A stretch of DNA of 64,000 bases from Nocardia sputorum (GTDB taxonomy: Bacteria; Actinomycetota; Actinomycetes; Mycobacteriales; Mycobacteriaceae). Below, in pieces: positions 8,817 through 17,830 of this stretch (within the stretch, counting starts at the first letter, position 1; each line of letters starts with the position of its first letter). The stretch is taken from positions 2,356,001 through 2,420,000 of the forward strand of contig NZ_AP026978.1 of NCBI RefSeq assembly GCF_027924405.1. Direction: 5' to 3'. The notes below the pieces were generated by a model, which worked only from the letters and a program-made list of their open reading frames with translations, was not told where the DNA came from and made no database searches. Made by a program: the position numbers and the translations under genes.

Positions 8817-9916
8817 TGAGAACACGACGATTCGCGCAGGTCGGCGGCCTGATCGTGGCCGCGCTGGTCACCGCGAGCTGCGCGCTCGTGCCCGACAGCC
8901 TGACCGCGCTGCCGAGGCAATACCTCGGCGAGCGCATCCGCATCAGCGCCGATTTCGAGAATGTCGCCGGGCTCTACGCGGGCAACGAGGTCGCCGTGCT
9001 GGGCGTCCCGGTCGGCCGGGTCGACACCGTGGCGGCCAAGGGCAGTTATGTCCAGGTCACCATGAGCTTGGAGAAGGGAACCAAGGTTCCGGCCGATGCG
9101 ATCGCCGCTCTCGTGTCGCCGCAGCTGATCACCAACCGCCATGTCGAACTCGCCCCCGCGTACGGTGGCGACGGGCCGACCCTCACCGATGGCATGCACA
9201 TTCCGCTGTCCAGGACGCGGACACCGGTCGAACTCGACCGCATTCTGCAGAATTTCGACCAGCTCGGAGCCGCGCTGAAAGGCGACGACCAGAACGGGCC
9301 GATGGCCAGCCGGGTCCTGTTCCCGCTGCTGGACGGCAACGGCGACCGGCTGCGCGCGACATTGGACGCCTTGTCCTCGGCCTTCGAAGTGACTTTCGCC
9401 AACAAGGACCAGATCTCGAACACCATCGTCGAACTCAACGAGATCACCCAGATCATCGCCCAGAACGACCAGACCGTACGCGATTTCAGCGGCCGCCTCA
9501 CCGAATTGGTGCAGCTGATGGGTGACCAGGCGCCCGGTCTGCAAGCGGTGCTGCGGCAGCTGGACCAGTTCGTCACCAATACCGGCACGCTGGTCGGCGA
9601 GAACTCCGATCAGCTCGCGGGCGCGCTGGAGCGATTCACGACGATCACCGAACAGATGCGGGCCAACTCCCGCGGCCTCACCGAGATCGTCGACGTCGGA
9701 CCTTTGCTGTTCGAGAACCTGTCCAACGCCGTCAGCCGGGAACATCAGGCGCTGCGCCTGCACGCGCTCACCGACAAGGTGCTGCTCGACAACGAGGTCG
9801 TGTCGCAGTTCTGCGAACGCATCCAGATGCGCCTCGATGGTTGCCGCACCGGAAAACCGCAAGATTTCGGGCCCGACTTCGGTATCACCGCAGCCCTTCT
9901 GGGGATCACCAAATGA
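8816..9916 (+). CDS. mceD: Mce family protein D, possible lipoprotein
   Basis: A 366-residue Mce protein. ATG 8816 shares one base with the mceC stop (TGATG). The first 22 residues are a signal peptide ending VTASC, so Cys22 may be lipidated. The Mce domain follows (about 40-120; LYAGNEVAVLGVPVGRVDTV), then a long helical region and a conserved tail. In M. tuberculosis mce operons the usual lipoprotein is MceE; here both the fourth and fifth subunits carry a plausible lipobox. Confidence 0.9.
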   Translation: MRTRRFAQVGGLIVAALVTASCALVPDSLTALPRQYLGERIRISADFENVAGLYAGNEVAVLGVPVGRVDTVAAKGSYVQVTMSLEKGTKVPADAIAALVSPQLITNRHVELAPAYGGDGPTLTDGMHIPLSRTRTPVELDRILQNFDQLGAALKGDDQNGPMASRVLFPLLDGNGDRLRATLDALSSAFEVTFANKDQISNTIVELNEITQIIAQNDQTVRDFSGRLTELVQLMGDQAPGLQAVLRQLDQFVTNTGTLVGENSDQLAGALERFTTITEQMRANSRGLTEIVDVGPLLFENLSNAVSREHQALRLHALTDKVLLDNEVVSQFCERIQMRLDGCRTGKPQDFGPDFGITAALLGITK

Positions 9917-11046
9917 CCGGCGGGAAAGCGCTTCGGCGCACGACAGTGGCGGCCGCGCTGGTCGCGGCGATGAGCACCGCGACCGGCTGCAGTGTGACGG
10001 TGGCGAATCTGCCGATGCCGAAACCCGGCATCGGAGCCCCCGGCTACACCATTCGCGCGGCCTTCCGCGACGCGCTGAACCTGCCCGATCACGCCCACGT
10101 GAAGATCGGCGGCACCGATATCGGCGTCGTCACCGCGATCAGCACGACCAACTTCATCGCGGAAGTGGACATGCTGATCAGGGAAGACATCCAGCTGCCC
10201 CGGGGCACCACCGCGGAACTGCGTCAGGCGACGCCGCTGGGCGACATCTTCGTGGCGATGACCTTGCCCGCGACCGCACCGGGCGGGGAGAACCTGCGCG
10301 TGGGGGACGTCATCGACACCGAGCACACGTCGGCCGCCGCGTCCGTCGAGCAGCTGATGATGTCGGTCTCGATGCTGATCAACGGCGGCGGCATCAACCA
10401 GGCCGCGAAGATCACCTCCGAACTGGATTCGATGTTCGCCGGTCGCGCGCCGCAACTGGCACACCTGCTCAGCGAGCTCACCAATGTCATCGCCGCGCTC
10501 AATCAGCGCACCGGGGACATCGACAACGTTTTGACCGGCCTCAACGTGCTGACCGGCGAATTGGCCCGGCGCAAAGCCGAACTCGGCGACGCCGCGGACA
10601 CCTTCCCGGCGCTGCTGGCGCTGTTGGCCGAGAACAATCAGTCCATCGTCGACCTGCTCGACAAGGTCTCGACCACGATGACCGCGCTCGGTGATTTCAC
10701 CGAGACGACCGGGCCGCAGGCGGTCAGCCTGTTCGACAGCATCCAGCGGCTGATGGCCGGCTTCACCCAGATGGGCGACGATCTGAGCGGCACGTTGAAC
10801 GGTCTGCACACCATCTACCCCGGGCTGATGGCGAGCCTGGACGGCCCCACCCTGGCCGTGGCGGCGACGGTGTCCTACCTCAGCGTCGGCGCCTTGACCG
10901 ATCCCAGTGGCAGCAGGCCGCCCGAGCTCGGTGACGTGCCCGCGTTCGTCGGCAGCTTGGCACAGGTCATCGAGAAGGTGATCGGGCGGGTCACCAGTCC
11001 GCCCCAGCAACCGCAGCAACCCCAGCAGCAAGGAGGGGAGCGGTGA
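9913..11046 (+). CDS. mceE: Mce family lipoprotein E
   Basis: A 377-residue Mce protein, ATG overlapping the mceD stop by 4 nt. The signal peptide (about 1-26) ends ATGC, a lipobox, so Cys27 is probably lipidated, matching the LprK-LprN type of MceE. The Mce domain is at about 43-125 (HVKIGGTDIGVVTAISTTNF), followed by a helical region and a Gln/Pro-rich C-terminus (PPQQPQQPQQQGG). It should tether the complex to the membrane. Confidence 0.92.
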   Translation: MTGGKALRRTTVAAALVAAMSTATGCSVTVANLPMPKPGIGAPGYTIRAAFRDALNLPDHAHVKIGGTDIGVVTAISTTNFIAEVDMLIREDIQLPRGTTAELRQATPLGDIFVAMTLPATAPGGENLRVGDVIDTEHTSAAASVEQLMMSVSMLINGGGINQAAKITSELDSMFAGRAPQLAHLLSELTNVIAALNQRTGDIDNVLTGLNVLTGELARRKAELGDAADTFPALLALLAENNQSIVDLLDKVSTTMTALGDFTETTGPQAVSLFDSIQRLMAGFTQMGDDLSGTLNGLHTIYPGLMASLDGPTLAVAATVSYLSVGALTDPSGSRPPELGDVPAFVGSLAQVIEKVIGRVTSPPQQPQQPQQQGGER

Positions 11047-12221
11047 ATCCTCCGCTGTGGCAATGGCTGGTGCGCCGCCGCATCGCGCTCGCGAACTTCG
11101 GATTGGTCGTCGTGCTGATCGTCGGCGCGGCGTATCTCGGCGCCGAAGTCCTGCGCATCAACCCGCTGCCGAACAACTACTCGGTGACGGTGGAGTTGCA
11201 GACCTCGGGCGGACTGTCGGCGGGCAACGACGTGACCTTCCGCGGTACCCGGGTGGGCAAGGTCCGCGAAGTGAAGGTGGCGGGCAGCGGCGTCGCGGCC
11301 GTCGCCGAGATCGACTCGTCGGCGAAGATCCCGGTGGGCGGCACGGTCGCCGTGGGCCGGCTGTCGGCAGCGGGCGAGCAATACCTCGACTTCCGTCCGG
11401 ATTCCGACACCGGCCCCTACCTCACCGACGGGGCGCTGGTGGAACGGTCCCAGACCACCGTCCCGGTGACGGTGCAGTCGGTGCTGACCAACCTCAGCGG
11501 CTTCATCGGGGGCCTGAACCCGGACCGGTTGAACGTCATCGTCGACGAACTCGACAAGGCGCTGGCCGGCGGCCCCGACCAGCTGCGCAACATGGTGTCG
11601 GGCATCAGCCGCGCCATGGCCGGGCTGAGCGACTTGCTTCCCCAGACACGGCAACTGATCGAGAACCTCGAAGTGATCGCGGAGACGACGTCGCACGCGC
11701 AGCCGGACCTCGCGACACTCACCCGCACGGGCGGGGTGTTGTTCGAGCAGCTGACCGCGGCGGACCAGGAACTCCGTCATCTCTTGGACGAAGGGCCGGT
11801 CCAGCTCCGCACACTCGGCGGCTTCGTGTCCCGCACCGAAGACCCGCTGACCAACCTGGTCACGAACTTCGTCGCCATCACCAAGGCCGCCAAGCTGCGC
11901 GCACCGGCGATCGCGGCGCTGTTTCCGGCATTGCGGGTCGGATCGCAGGCGCTGGGGATACCCGCCCACGACGACGCCTTCTACACACTGGTCGACATCT
12001 GGCCGCGGCCCACCTGCGAATACGACACCATCCCGCTGGTGCCCACGGACAAGATGACCGACACCAGGGTCCGGCTCTACAACTACTGCGTCACCAACGA
12101 TCCTGCCCTGCAGGTGCGCGGTTCGGCGAATGCGCCGCGTCCCGACATCCCGGACAACGGGTCCACCCGACCGCCGGGCGTCGGGGGCGATGAGCTGTCT
12201 CGCCCGGTTCCCGGCAACTAG
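11043..12221 (+). CDS. mceF: Mce family protein F
   Basis: A 392-residue Mce protein, GTG 11043 overlapping the mceE stop. Membrane anchor at about 16-36 (ALANFGLVVVLIVGAAYLGA), Mce domain at about 45-120 (LSAGNDVTFRGTRVGKVREV), helical segment, and a C-terminal domain with Cys residues (RPTCEYDTI; YNYCVTND). The last ~30 residues are Pro/Gly/Asp-rich. It closes the six-subunit set. Confidence 0.93.
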   Translation: MNPPLWQWLVRRRIALANFGLVVVLIVGAAYLGAEVLRINPLPNNYSVTVELQTSGGLSAGNDVTFRGTRVGKVREVKVAGSGVAAVAEIDSSAKIPVGGTVAVGRLSAAGEQYLDFRPDSDTGPYLTDGALVERSQTTVPVTVQSVLTNLSGFIGGLNPDRLNVIVDELDKALAGGPDQLRNMVSGISRAMAGLSDLLPQTRQLIENLEVIAETTSHAQPDLATLTRTGGVLFEQLTAADQELRHLLDEGPVQLRTLGGFVSRTEDPLTNLVTNFVAITKAAKLRAPAIAALFPALRVGSQALGIPAHDDAFYTLVDIWPRPTCEYDTIPLVPTDKMTDTRVRLYNYCVTNDPALQVRGSANAPRPDIPDNGSTRPPGVGGDELSRPVPGN

Positions 12222-12230
12222 GAGATTCCG

Positions 12231-12932
12231 ATGAAGAGTGAAGACGTCGATCCGGCCGTCGAAACCGACTCGCCCGCAACGCGACCGGAAGAGCAGGCCG
12301 TCCCGGTGGCAGCCGGCTCCGGCGGCACGGCGGCCGCGGACGGCGGCGCGGATCCCGGCGTGACCGCCGGCTCGGAGCCCGCGCAAACCCCCGGCCGGTG
12401 GGAAAGGCTGCGCCGCCTGCCGATCGGACGCCCCGGGCCGATCGTGCAGCGCTCGGCGGCCGCGGTCCTCGTCGGCGTATCGGTGGCCTCGGCCGGTTAC
12501 TGGTACGTGCAGAACGACAACAGCAAGGATCTGCTGGCGGCGCACGAGGACGCGCGCGCCGCCGCCTGCCGCTACGCGCCCATCCTGGCGAACTACGACT
12601 CCAAGAACCTCGACGCGTACTTCGCCGCTGTCGGTGACGGCGCGACCGGCGACTGGAAGAAACAGTTCGAGTCCACCAGCACCGAGCTGCGTGCGGTGCT
12701 CGGCGAGGGCCAGGTCACCTCGGCCACGCGCGACGTCCAGTGCGCGGTCCGCGCCGGTGACGAGCACTCCGCCGAAGCGATCGTGGTCATCGGCCAGACC
12801 ATCACCAGTCTCGGCACCAAGGGCAAACCCGCGCCGGGGCAGCTGTCCATGGTGATGCGCTTGGAGAAGGTCGGGGACCGGTGGCTGGTGAACAAGGTCA
12901 ACTCGCCGTTGACTTTGCCTGCGCAGCCCTGA
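12231..12932 (+). CDS. Mce-associated membrane protein
   Basis: A 233-residue protein beginning 9 nt after mceF. The first ~75 residues are acidic, Ala/Gly/Pro-rich and probably disordered in the cytoplasm. One membrane helix follows (about 76-92, AAAVLVGVSVASAGYWYV), then a ~140-residue extracellular NTF2-like domain. This layout is that of the Mas proteins encoded after mce operons, which stabilise Mce complexes in mycobacteria. Only one mas-type gene is present; many operons have two. Confidence 0.85.
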   Translation: MKSEDVDPAVETDSPATRPEEQAVPVAAGSGGTAAADGGADPGVTAGSEPAQTPGRWERLRRLPIGRPGPIVQRSAAAVLVGVSVASAGYWYVQNDNSKDLLAAHEDARAAACRYAPILANYDSKNLDAYFAAVGDGATGDWKKQFESTSTELRAVLGEGQVTSATRDVQCAVRAGDEHSAEAIVVIGQTITSLGTKGKPAPGQLSMVMRLEKVGDRWLVNKVNSPLTLPAQP

Positions 12933-12995
12933 AATTTCTATAAACATAATGACGCCGATCCAAGGGTGAAGACGCGCTTAAACCCAGGTAGAGCC

Positions 12996-13023
12996 TTGTT
13001 AGGCTCGTCGAGTCGGGTAGAAT
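12996..13023 (+). promoter_or_regulatory. Candidate housekeeping promoter for the MpaB-type gene
   Basis: TTGTTA (12996-13001) and TAGAAT (13018-13023) are separated by 16 bp and lie in the AT-richest part of the gap between the Mas gene and the oxygenase. Transcription from here would leave a leader of about 130 nt before ATG 13160. Sequence match only. Confidence 0.4.
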
Positions 13024-13159
13024 ATTCGGTAACATAAGTCCGAGGTGGCCCACCCGGTCATCGAACGTAGGAGTCCGGGCACGGCGGCGTCCGGCTGACG
13101 TCGACCCGGCCGATTCCCCTCGTCGTGCGACGTGTGAACGCAGATGGAAGGACATCCCG

Positions 13160-14068
13160 ATGACCGCAGTCGCTCATCAACCCGATCACGACCACGGAAC
13201 ACCGCTGACGAAGGATCGCACCCGCATCGGTATCAGCGTCACGCATCGGCCGTTTACCAAGCGGCCGATCAAATTGACCGACGCCCTGGATTTCTGGTCC
13301 TTCGCCGGCGCCGCGGCGAACGTGGTCATGCAGATGGCCCGGCCCGGCGTCGGTTACGGTGTGGCCGAGAGCAAGGTGGAATCGGGCTCGCTGATGAAGC
13401 ATCCGTGGAAACGCGCGCGGACGACCACGCAATATCTCGCGGTCGCCATCCTCGGCACCGACGAAGAGCGCAAGGCATATCGCGAGGCGGTGAATGTGGC
13501 GCACCGGCAGGTGCATTCGGCCCCGGGCGCTCCGGTCAAGTACAACGCCTTCGACCGTAATCTCCAATTGTGGGTCGCCGCCTGCCTGTACATCGGGTTC
13601 GAAGACACCTATCAGCTGCTGCACGGAAGAATGAACGACGCGCAGGCCGAGGCGTTCTACACCTCCTCCTCCACGCTGGGCACGACCCTGCAGGTAACCG
13701 AGGACATGTGGCCCGCCACCCGGGCCGAATTCGATGAATATTGGAACGCCGCCTGCGAGCAAGTCGTGCTGGACGACTACGTCCGAGGCTATCTCGAAGC
13801 CTTGCTGGAGCTTCGTATGATCCACTGGTACCTGCGGCTGCCTTTCCGGAACCTGCTCCGATTCCTCACCATCGGATTCCTGGCCCCGATCTTCCGGGAA
13901 CAACTCCGGGTCGAGTGGACCGCCGCCGACCAGCGGCGTTTCGAGCATCTTTTCGTGTTCGTCTCCTTCGTCAACCGCTTCATTCCGCGCTTCGTCCGCC
14001 ACGGCGGATCGCACGCGCTGATGGTCGACCTGCGACGGCGCATCCGGAAGCAGAAAAACCTCATCTGA
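13160..14068 (+). CDS. MpaB / rubber-oxygenase family protein (DUF2236)
   Basis: A 302-residue protein of the oxygenase MpaB family, which includes fungal MpaB and the b-type-haem latex-clearing protein. The central region has the family pattern: WSFAGAAANVVMQMARPGVG, HPWKRARTTTQYLAVAILG (candidate haem-region His/Arg), and DRNLQLWVAACLYIGFED. No signal peptide is visible. ATG 13160 is preceded by GGAAGG. The gene has its own promoter-like sequence and ends just before a strong terminator, so it is separate from the mce operon. Placement after a lipid importer suggests a lipid-like substrate, but that is inference. Confidence 0.85.
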   Translation: MTAVAHQPDHDHGTPLTKDRTRIGISVTHRPFTKRPIKLTDALDFWSFAGAAANVVMQMARPGVGYGVAESKVESGSLMKHPWKRARTTTQYLAVAILGTDEERKAYREAVNVAHRQVHSAPGAPVKYNAFDRNLQLWVAACLYIGFEDTYQLLHGRMNDAQAEAFYTSSSTLGTTLQVTEDMWPATRAEFDEYWNAACEQVVLDDYVRGYLEALLELRMIHWYLRLPFRNLLRFLTIGFLAPIFREQLRVEWTAADQRRFEHLFVFVSFVNRFIPRFVRHGGSHALMVDLRRRIRKQKNLI

Positions 14069-14185
14069 ACAGTTGCTCGTCAAACCGTTCGGCCACTGCG
14101 GGATTTGGCGATTTCGCGCGGTACCCGGTACATTCGTCTCGTCAAGCTACCGAGCGATCGGTGGACAGGCACGAATACCCCCGAG

Positions 14186-14221
14186 CGAGCCCCGAACCGA
14201 TGCAGACCGGTTCGGGGCTCG
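14186..14221 (+). terminator. Strong intrinsic terminator after the MpaB-type gene
   Basis: A perfect 14-bp GC-rich stem (14186-14199 with 14208-14221) and an 8-nt loop (ATGCAGAC), 117 nt after the oxygenase stop. There is no long T-run after it, which is common for actinobacterial hairpins. It could also work for the convergent minus-strand gene at 14329. Confidence 0.75.
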
Positions 14222-14328
14222 GTTGGTTCACGTGGCTTTCGAACGATCCGGGGCCCATGTCCCCTACGCTGTCGAGCCGCCTGTCTTGTGGACCACCCGT
14301 TCTCGTGCCGGAGGAGCGGCCGAACGAA

Positions 14329-14481
14329 TCAGTCCGGCGGTTCCTGCGCCTCGTCGGTGGTCAGTTCCGGAGCGATCTCCCGAGTCGCCATTCCGCCGTG
14401 GCGGTCTTGATCGGTCGGGCCCGGCCTGCCTCCCTTGGGCTCGCCGGTCCTCTCGTCGTCCCTGTCTTTCTCGCGTGCCAT
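14329..14481 (-). CDS. Small hydrophilic protein
   Basis: A 50-residue, strongly charged protein (MAREKDRDDERTGEPKGG start; acidic end TDEAQEPPD). ATG 14481 follows GAAAGGGG by 6 nt, a good ribosome site; the longer in-frame start at 14532 lacks one. No hydrophobic segment and no known motif. It is probably disordered. It lies downstream of the ANTAR regulator on the same strand, 81 nt away. Function unknown. Confidence 0.55.
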   Translation of the reverse strand: MAREKDRDDERTGEPKGGRPGPTDQDRHGGMATREIAPELTTDEAQEPPD

Positions 14482-14562
14482 GACAAACCCCTTTCGTTGT
14501 CGCTTCGATCTACCCGCAGGGGTCCACTTCACACTTCATCCGCTTCGTCGCCATCACCCTGG

Positions 14563-15246
14563 TCATGGCATCGAGGGCTCCAGTGCGGCCGGTCGACGGC
14601 GACGTTCGCGCAAAGTGAGCAGTACGTGGTCGAAGCGGGTGCGCGTGTGCACTCCGGCGCCGCCGAAATCGATCAGCGCCGCCACCAGTTCCTCGGCCAG
14701 GACACGCAATTTCGTGTTCGTTTCTTGAGACCGCCAAATCAGCACACGAAACGCTTGATCGGCCGAGATCCCGTACACGAGCATCAGAGCGCCCTTCGCC
14801 TGCTCGATCACTTCCCGAGCGGCGACCATTTCCGGCAGCGTCTCGTCGATGATTTCCTGGCGTTCCTCATCGACGGTATCGGTGACATCGATATAGAAGC
14901 CCGCCGTGCCGACCACCGCACCGGTGGAATCACGCAGCTGGTCGCTCACCACCAGCACGTGGTGCACCACCCCCGCGGTATCGATGATGCGGTGGCGGCC
15001 GCTGAAAGGCAGCCCGGTCCGCACCGCCGTGGCCAGGGTGTCGGCGACCTCGGCCCGATCATCGGGATGTTTGTGCGCCAACAGCAATTCCGTCGTCGGC
15101 GTCACCTCGCCCGGCGCGTAACCATGCAGGGCCGCGACCTCGTGCGACCATTCCCAGCGTTGATCGGCGAACCAGAACTGGAAACTTCCGGTCCGCTTCG
15201 AGAGTGGGACCGTGGGCGCCGGTCCCGATGGCGCATTGTCGTTCAC
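14563..15246 (-). CDS. PAS-ANTAR RNA-binding antitermination regulator
   Basis: A 227-residue regulator with a PAS sensor domain (about 20-125; WEWSHEVAALHGYAPGEVTP and HRIIDTAGVVHHVLVVSDQL) and an ANTAR domain (about 140-200; VIEQAKGALMLVYGISADQA, then FRVLIWRSQETNTKLRVLA). ANTAR domains bind paired RNA hairpins and prevent early termination. This PAS+ANTAR layout is common in actinobacteria, usually without a dedicated kinase. ATG 15246 is used; the gene is divergent from the permease at 15490. Its RNA targets cannot be told from here. Confidence 0.9.
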   Translation of the reverse strand: MNDNAPSGPAPTVPLSKRTGSFQFWFADQRWEWSHEVAALHGYAPGEVTPTTELLLAHKHPDDRAEVADTLATAVRTGLPFSGRHRIIDTAGVVHHVLVVSDQLRDSTGAVVGTAGFYIDVTDTVDEERQEIIDETLPEMVAAREVIEQAKGALMLVYGISADQAFRVLIWRSQETNTKLRVLAEELVAALIDFGGAGVHTRTRFDHVLLTLRERRRRPAALEPSMP

Positions 15247-15489
15247 GGCCTCTGCATTCCCCGCCGCCGGGCCGGTATGCGCCAGTACCGCACCGGCGGG
15301 TCGTGAACCGCCTCACCGAGCCGCCCTCCCGCTCCCACTGCGAACATCGCGCCGGGAGCGGTGTCCGCGGCAACGGCCCGACGCTGCCCAGCGGCCGCCT
15401 TCGGCTTCGCGCGCATCGTCTTCGGCAGCCGGTTCTCGGTCGTCGCCGACGGCTTCGGCGCCGATCACCGGGGTATTCGCCGCTTCGTG

Positions 15490-16815
15490 GTGGATTCTCT
15501 GCGACGGGCGGTCAGCACGCCCCTGCTGTATTTCTTCATCCTCGGCGACATCCTGGGCGCGGGCGTCTACGTGCTGGTCGGGTCCATCGCGGGGGAGTCC
15601 GGCGGCGCGGTCTGGTTGCCGCTGCTGGTGGCGCTCGGTCTCGCCTGCCTCACCGCGGGCTCCTATGCCGAGTTGGCGACCAAGTACCCGAAGGCCGGCG
15701 GCTCGGCACACTACGCGGGCCGCGCGCTGGGACCCGCGGCCGGATCGCTCGTGGGTTTCTGCATGCTGGCCGCCGGTGTCGTGTCGGTGGCGGCGTTGAG
15801 CAGGGCTTTCGCCGCGGACTACCTGCGCGCCTTGGTGACGTTGCCGACCGCGGTCGTCGTCGTGGTGTTCCTCACTACGCTGGCGTCGCTCAACGTCTAC
15901 GGGATCAAGGAGTCGCTACGCGCCAACGTAGCCGCGACACTCGTCGAAGTCGGCGGGCTGGTCGTGGTCATCGGGCTCGGAGCGTGGGTGGTTTTCCGGG
16001 GAGACGCCGACCCGGGCCGGCTCACCGAGGTGGGGACAGCGGAGCGCGGCGTTGTCGGCGCGACCCTCGCGGGCGCCGTCTTGGCCTTCTACTCCTTCGT
16101 CGGGTTCGAGACCTCGGTGAATCTGGCGGAGGAAGTCACCGAGCCGCGCAGGTCCTATCCGCGAGCGCTCTTCGGGGCGCTGCTCACTGCCGGTGGCGTG
16201 TATCTGCTCATCGGGTTGGCGGCCGGTGCGGTGGTGCCCACCGATCGGCTGGCGAACTCGAGCGGTCCGCTCCTGGAAGTGGTGCGCGCGGCCGGAGGCG
16301 TTCCGGACGAGTTGTTCGCGGTGGTCGCCTTGGTGGCCGTGGCGAACGGAGCCCTGCTCACCGGCATCATGTCCTCGCGGCTGGCCTACGGCATGGCTCG
16401 CGAGGGACTGCTGCCGCGGGCGCTGGGCCGGGTCTTGCCGGGCCGCCGGACGCCGTGGGTGGCGATCGTCGTGACAGCGCTCGTGTCGCTACTGCTCGCA
16501 CTGACCGGTGAGGTGGCCGCACTGGCCGAGACGTTGGTGCTGTTGTTGCTGGTCGTCTTCACGGCGGTCAACGTGTCGGTGCTGATCCTGCGGCGCGAGC
16601 CGCACGAAGCGGAGCATTTCCGCGTGCCCGTCGTGGCGCCGTGGCTGGGTCTGGCCTCCTGCCTGTTCCTGTTCACCCGGATCGACGCGGAGGTATGGCT
16701 GCGCGGTTCGATCCTGATCGGCGTCGGAGTGCTGTTCGCGGCCGCGAACGCGGTGCGCGCCCGTCTTTCGGAGCCGCACCGTCGCGGTGCTTTCCCGGCC
16801 GGGCGCGGAGCATGA
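15490..16815 (+). CDS. APC-family amino-acid permease
   Basis: About 441 residues with about 12 membrane helices. The first helix carries the APC substrate motif (FFILGDILGAGVYVLVGSIA), then AELATKYPKAGGSAHYAGRA, AFYSFVGFETSVNLAEEV in helix 6, and SSRLAYGMAREGLLP in the loop after helix 8. These are typical of cationic amino-acid or general APC transporters. The open frame extends back to 15361, but that stretch is Ala/Arg-rich; I prefer GTG 15490 (or 15487), which gives VDSLRRAVSTPLLYFFILGD, a normal APC start. The ribosome site is poor, so the start is uncertain. No biosynthetic neighbours hint at the substrate. Confidence 0.85.
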   Translation: MDSLRRAVSTPLLYFFILGDILGAGVYVLVGSIAGESGGAVWLPLLVALGLACLTAGSYAELATKYPKAGGSAHYAGRALGPAAGSLVGFCMLAAGVVSVAALSRAFAADYLRALVTLPTAVVVVVFLTTLASLNVYGIKESLRANVAATLVEVGGLVVVIGLGAWVVFRGDADPGRLTEVGTAERGVVGATLAGAVLAFYSFVGFETSVNLAEEVTEPRRSYPRALFGALLTAGGVYLLIGLAAGAVVPTDRLANSSGPLLEVVRAAGGVPDELFAVVALVAVANGALLTGIMSSRLAYGMAREGLLPRALGRVLPGRRTPWVAIVVTALVSLLLALTGEVAALAETLVLLLLVVFTAVNVSVLILRREPHEAEHFRVPVVAPWLGLASCLFLFTRIDAEVWLRGSILIGVGVLFAAANAVRARLSEPHRRGAFPAGRGA

Positions 16816-16881
16816 CGATTCGCTCTCCATTGCGCGGCGACACGACCATGTCCTTGCACCGCTCTTAGCCCGGTGGTACAC

Positions 16882-16909
16882 AAAATCTATGACAACTTAG
16901 TTAGATTTT
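16882..16909. promoter_or_regulatory. AT-rich inverted repeat AAAATCTA-N12-TAGATTTT
   Basis: Perfect 8-bp arms (16882-16889 and 16902-16909) in a very AT-rich patch about 130 bp upstream of the oxidoreductase at 17037. A smaller palindrome AACTTAGTT (16894-16902) sits inside it. It may be an operator or promoter region; it is too AT-rich and too long-looped to be a good terminator for the permease. Confidence 0.35.
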
Positions 16910-17036
16910 CTCCCGAGAAGAACGGTATCCGGGTGTGCCACCGGCTGCCGGACCCACGGCGCCGCTGCGCCGATCGCAGTACGGAGATCGAATCGGTATT
17001 CCCCGAAGTAGCAACTGTCCCTGGAGGTTCCACGCA

Positions 17037-17582
17037 ATGACATACCCCGCGCACGGCGTCTCTTCGCTCGGCAGGGAAGTCCACGGCCCCACCCCGCGGC
17101 ACGACAGTACACGCGCGGCGGCGCCCCGCGGTCTCGCCGTACCGGACCGTCCCAGCGAATGGCACCCGGGGATGCTGTGGTGGGACGCGGACACGGTATT
17201 GGTGACATATCCGCAGCCGCAGGCCGGAGGGCGCTGGAACACCGTGCCGCACCTGGTATTGCCGGTCGGTCACGGGCGTCTGGCCTTCCGGATCTCGTCG
17301 CATTCGAGCGAAGCTCGGCATCTGGACGGCGACCGGCGGGTCATCGTGCAAGCCGCGGACTGGCGGGGCGAGCCGGCCCTCGGGTCGCGCCAGCATCAAG
17401 GCACCGCCGAATTGCTGCGGACCGGGCCGCTGTTCGACCAGGTGCGAACCGGTATGCGGGTCAAATATGGAAAACGGGTCGGCTTGGCTCGGCTGACCCA
17501 CCGATTGGCCATGGGCGCGGCTCCCTACGGCGACATCGTGGTCGTCGTCACCGTGCGCGAGAACCGGCTCCTCGGCATGTGA
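17037..17582 (+). CDS. Split-barrel (PPOX-type) flavin/F420-dependent protein
   Basis: A 181-residue protein. ATG 17037 has GGAGG 9 nt upstream; a longer open frame from 16935 lacks such a site. Residues ~70-135 follow the split-barrel fold: PHLVLPVGHGRLAFRISSHS, then EARHLDGDRRVIVQAADWRG and GTAELLRTGPLF. In this family the RISSHS...DGDRRV region binds cofactor phosphate, and actinobacterial members often use F420. The N-terminal ~45 residues are probably disordered. The next gene is an F420-type oxidoreductase on the same strand 248 nt away. The cofactor (F420, FMN or haem) cannot be fixed from the sequence. Confidence 0.6.
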   Translation: MTYPAHGVSSLGREVHGPTPRHDSTRAAAPRGLAVPDRPSEWHPGMLWWDADTVLVTYPQPQAGGRWNTVPHLVLPVGHGRLAFRISSHSSEARHLDGDRRVIVQAADWRGEPALGSRQHQGTAELLRTGPLFDQVRTGMRVKYGKRVGLARLTHRLAMGAAPYGDIVVVVTVRENRLLGM

Positions 17583-17830
17583 GTTCACGGTCGGGTCACC
17601 GCCGCGCCACGGCTGGCCCTCGGCGCCGGACCGGCTGCCGAGGGCGAACGAGGACTTGTGCGAGGTTCGCCCCTCCGGGTCGGCGGTGATCCGAAGTGCT
17701 GGGCGGGCATCGGATCCGCCGGACGCGCGAGAGACAATCCGGTCGTACCGGACATGTGCACGGAGCGCTGTCCATACGATGAGGTCGCGTCGCGGAAGGC
17801 GTGACGCACCGAGGGCCGACGGAGGTCGAT

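Noticed and set aside
14505..14530. GGGTA on the minus strand before the 50-residue gene as a second SigF-type promoter
   Set aside because: The matching GGTTT element is absent at the proper distance.
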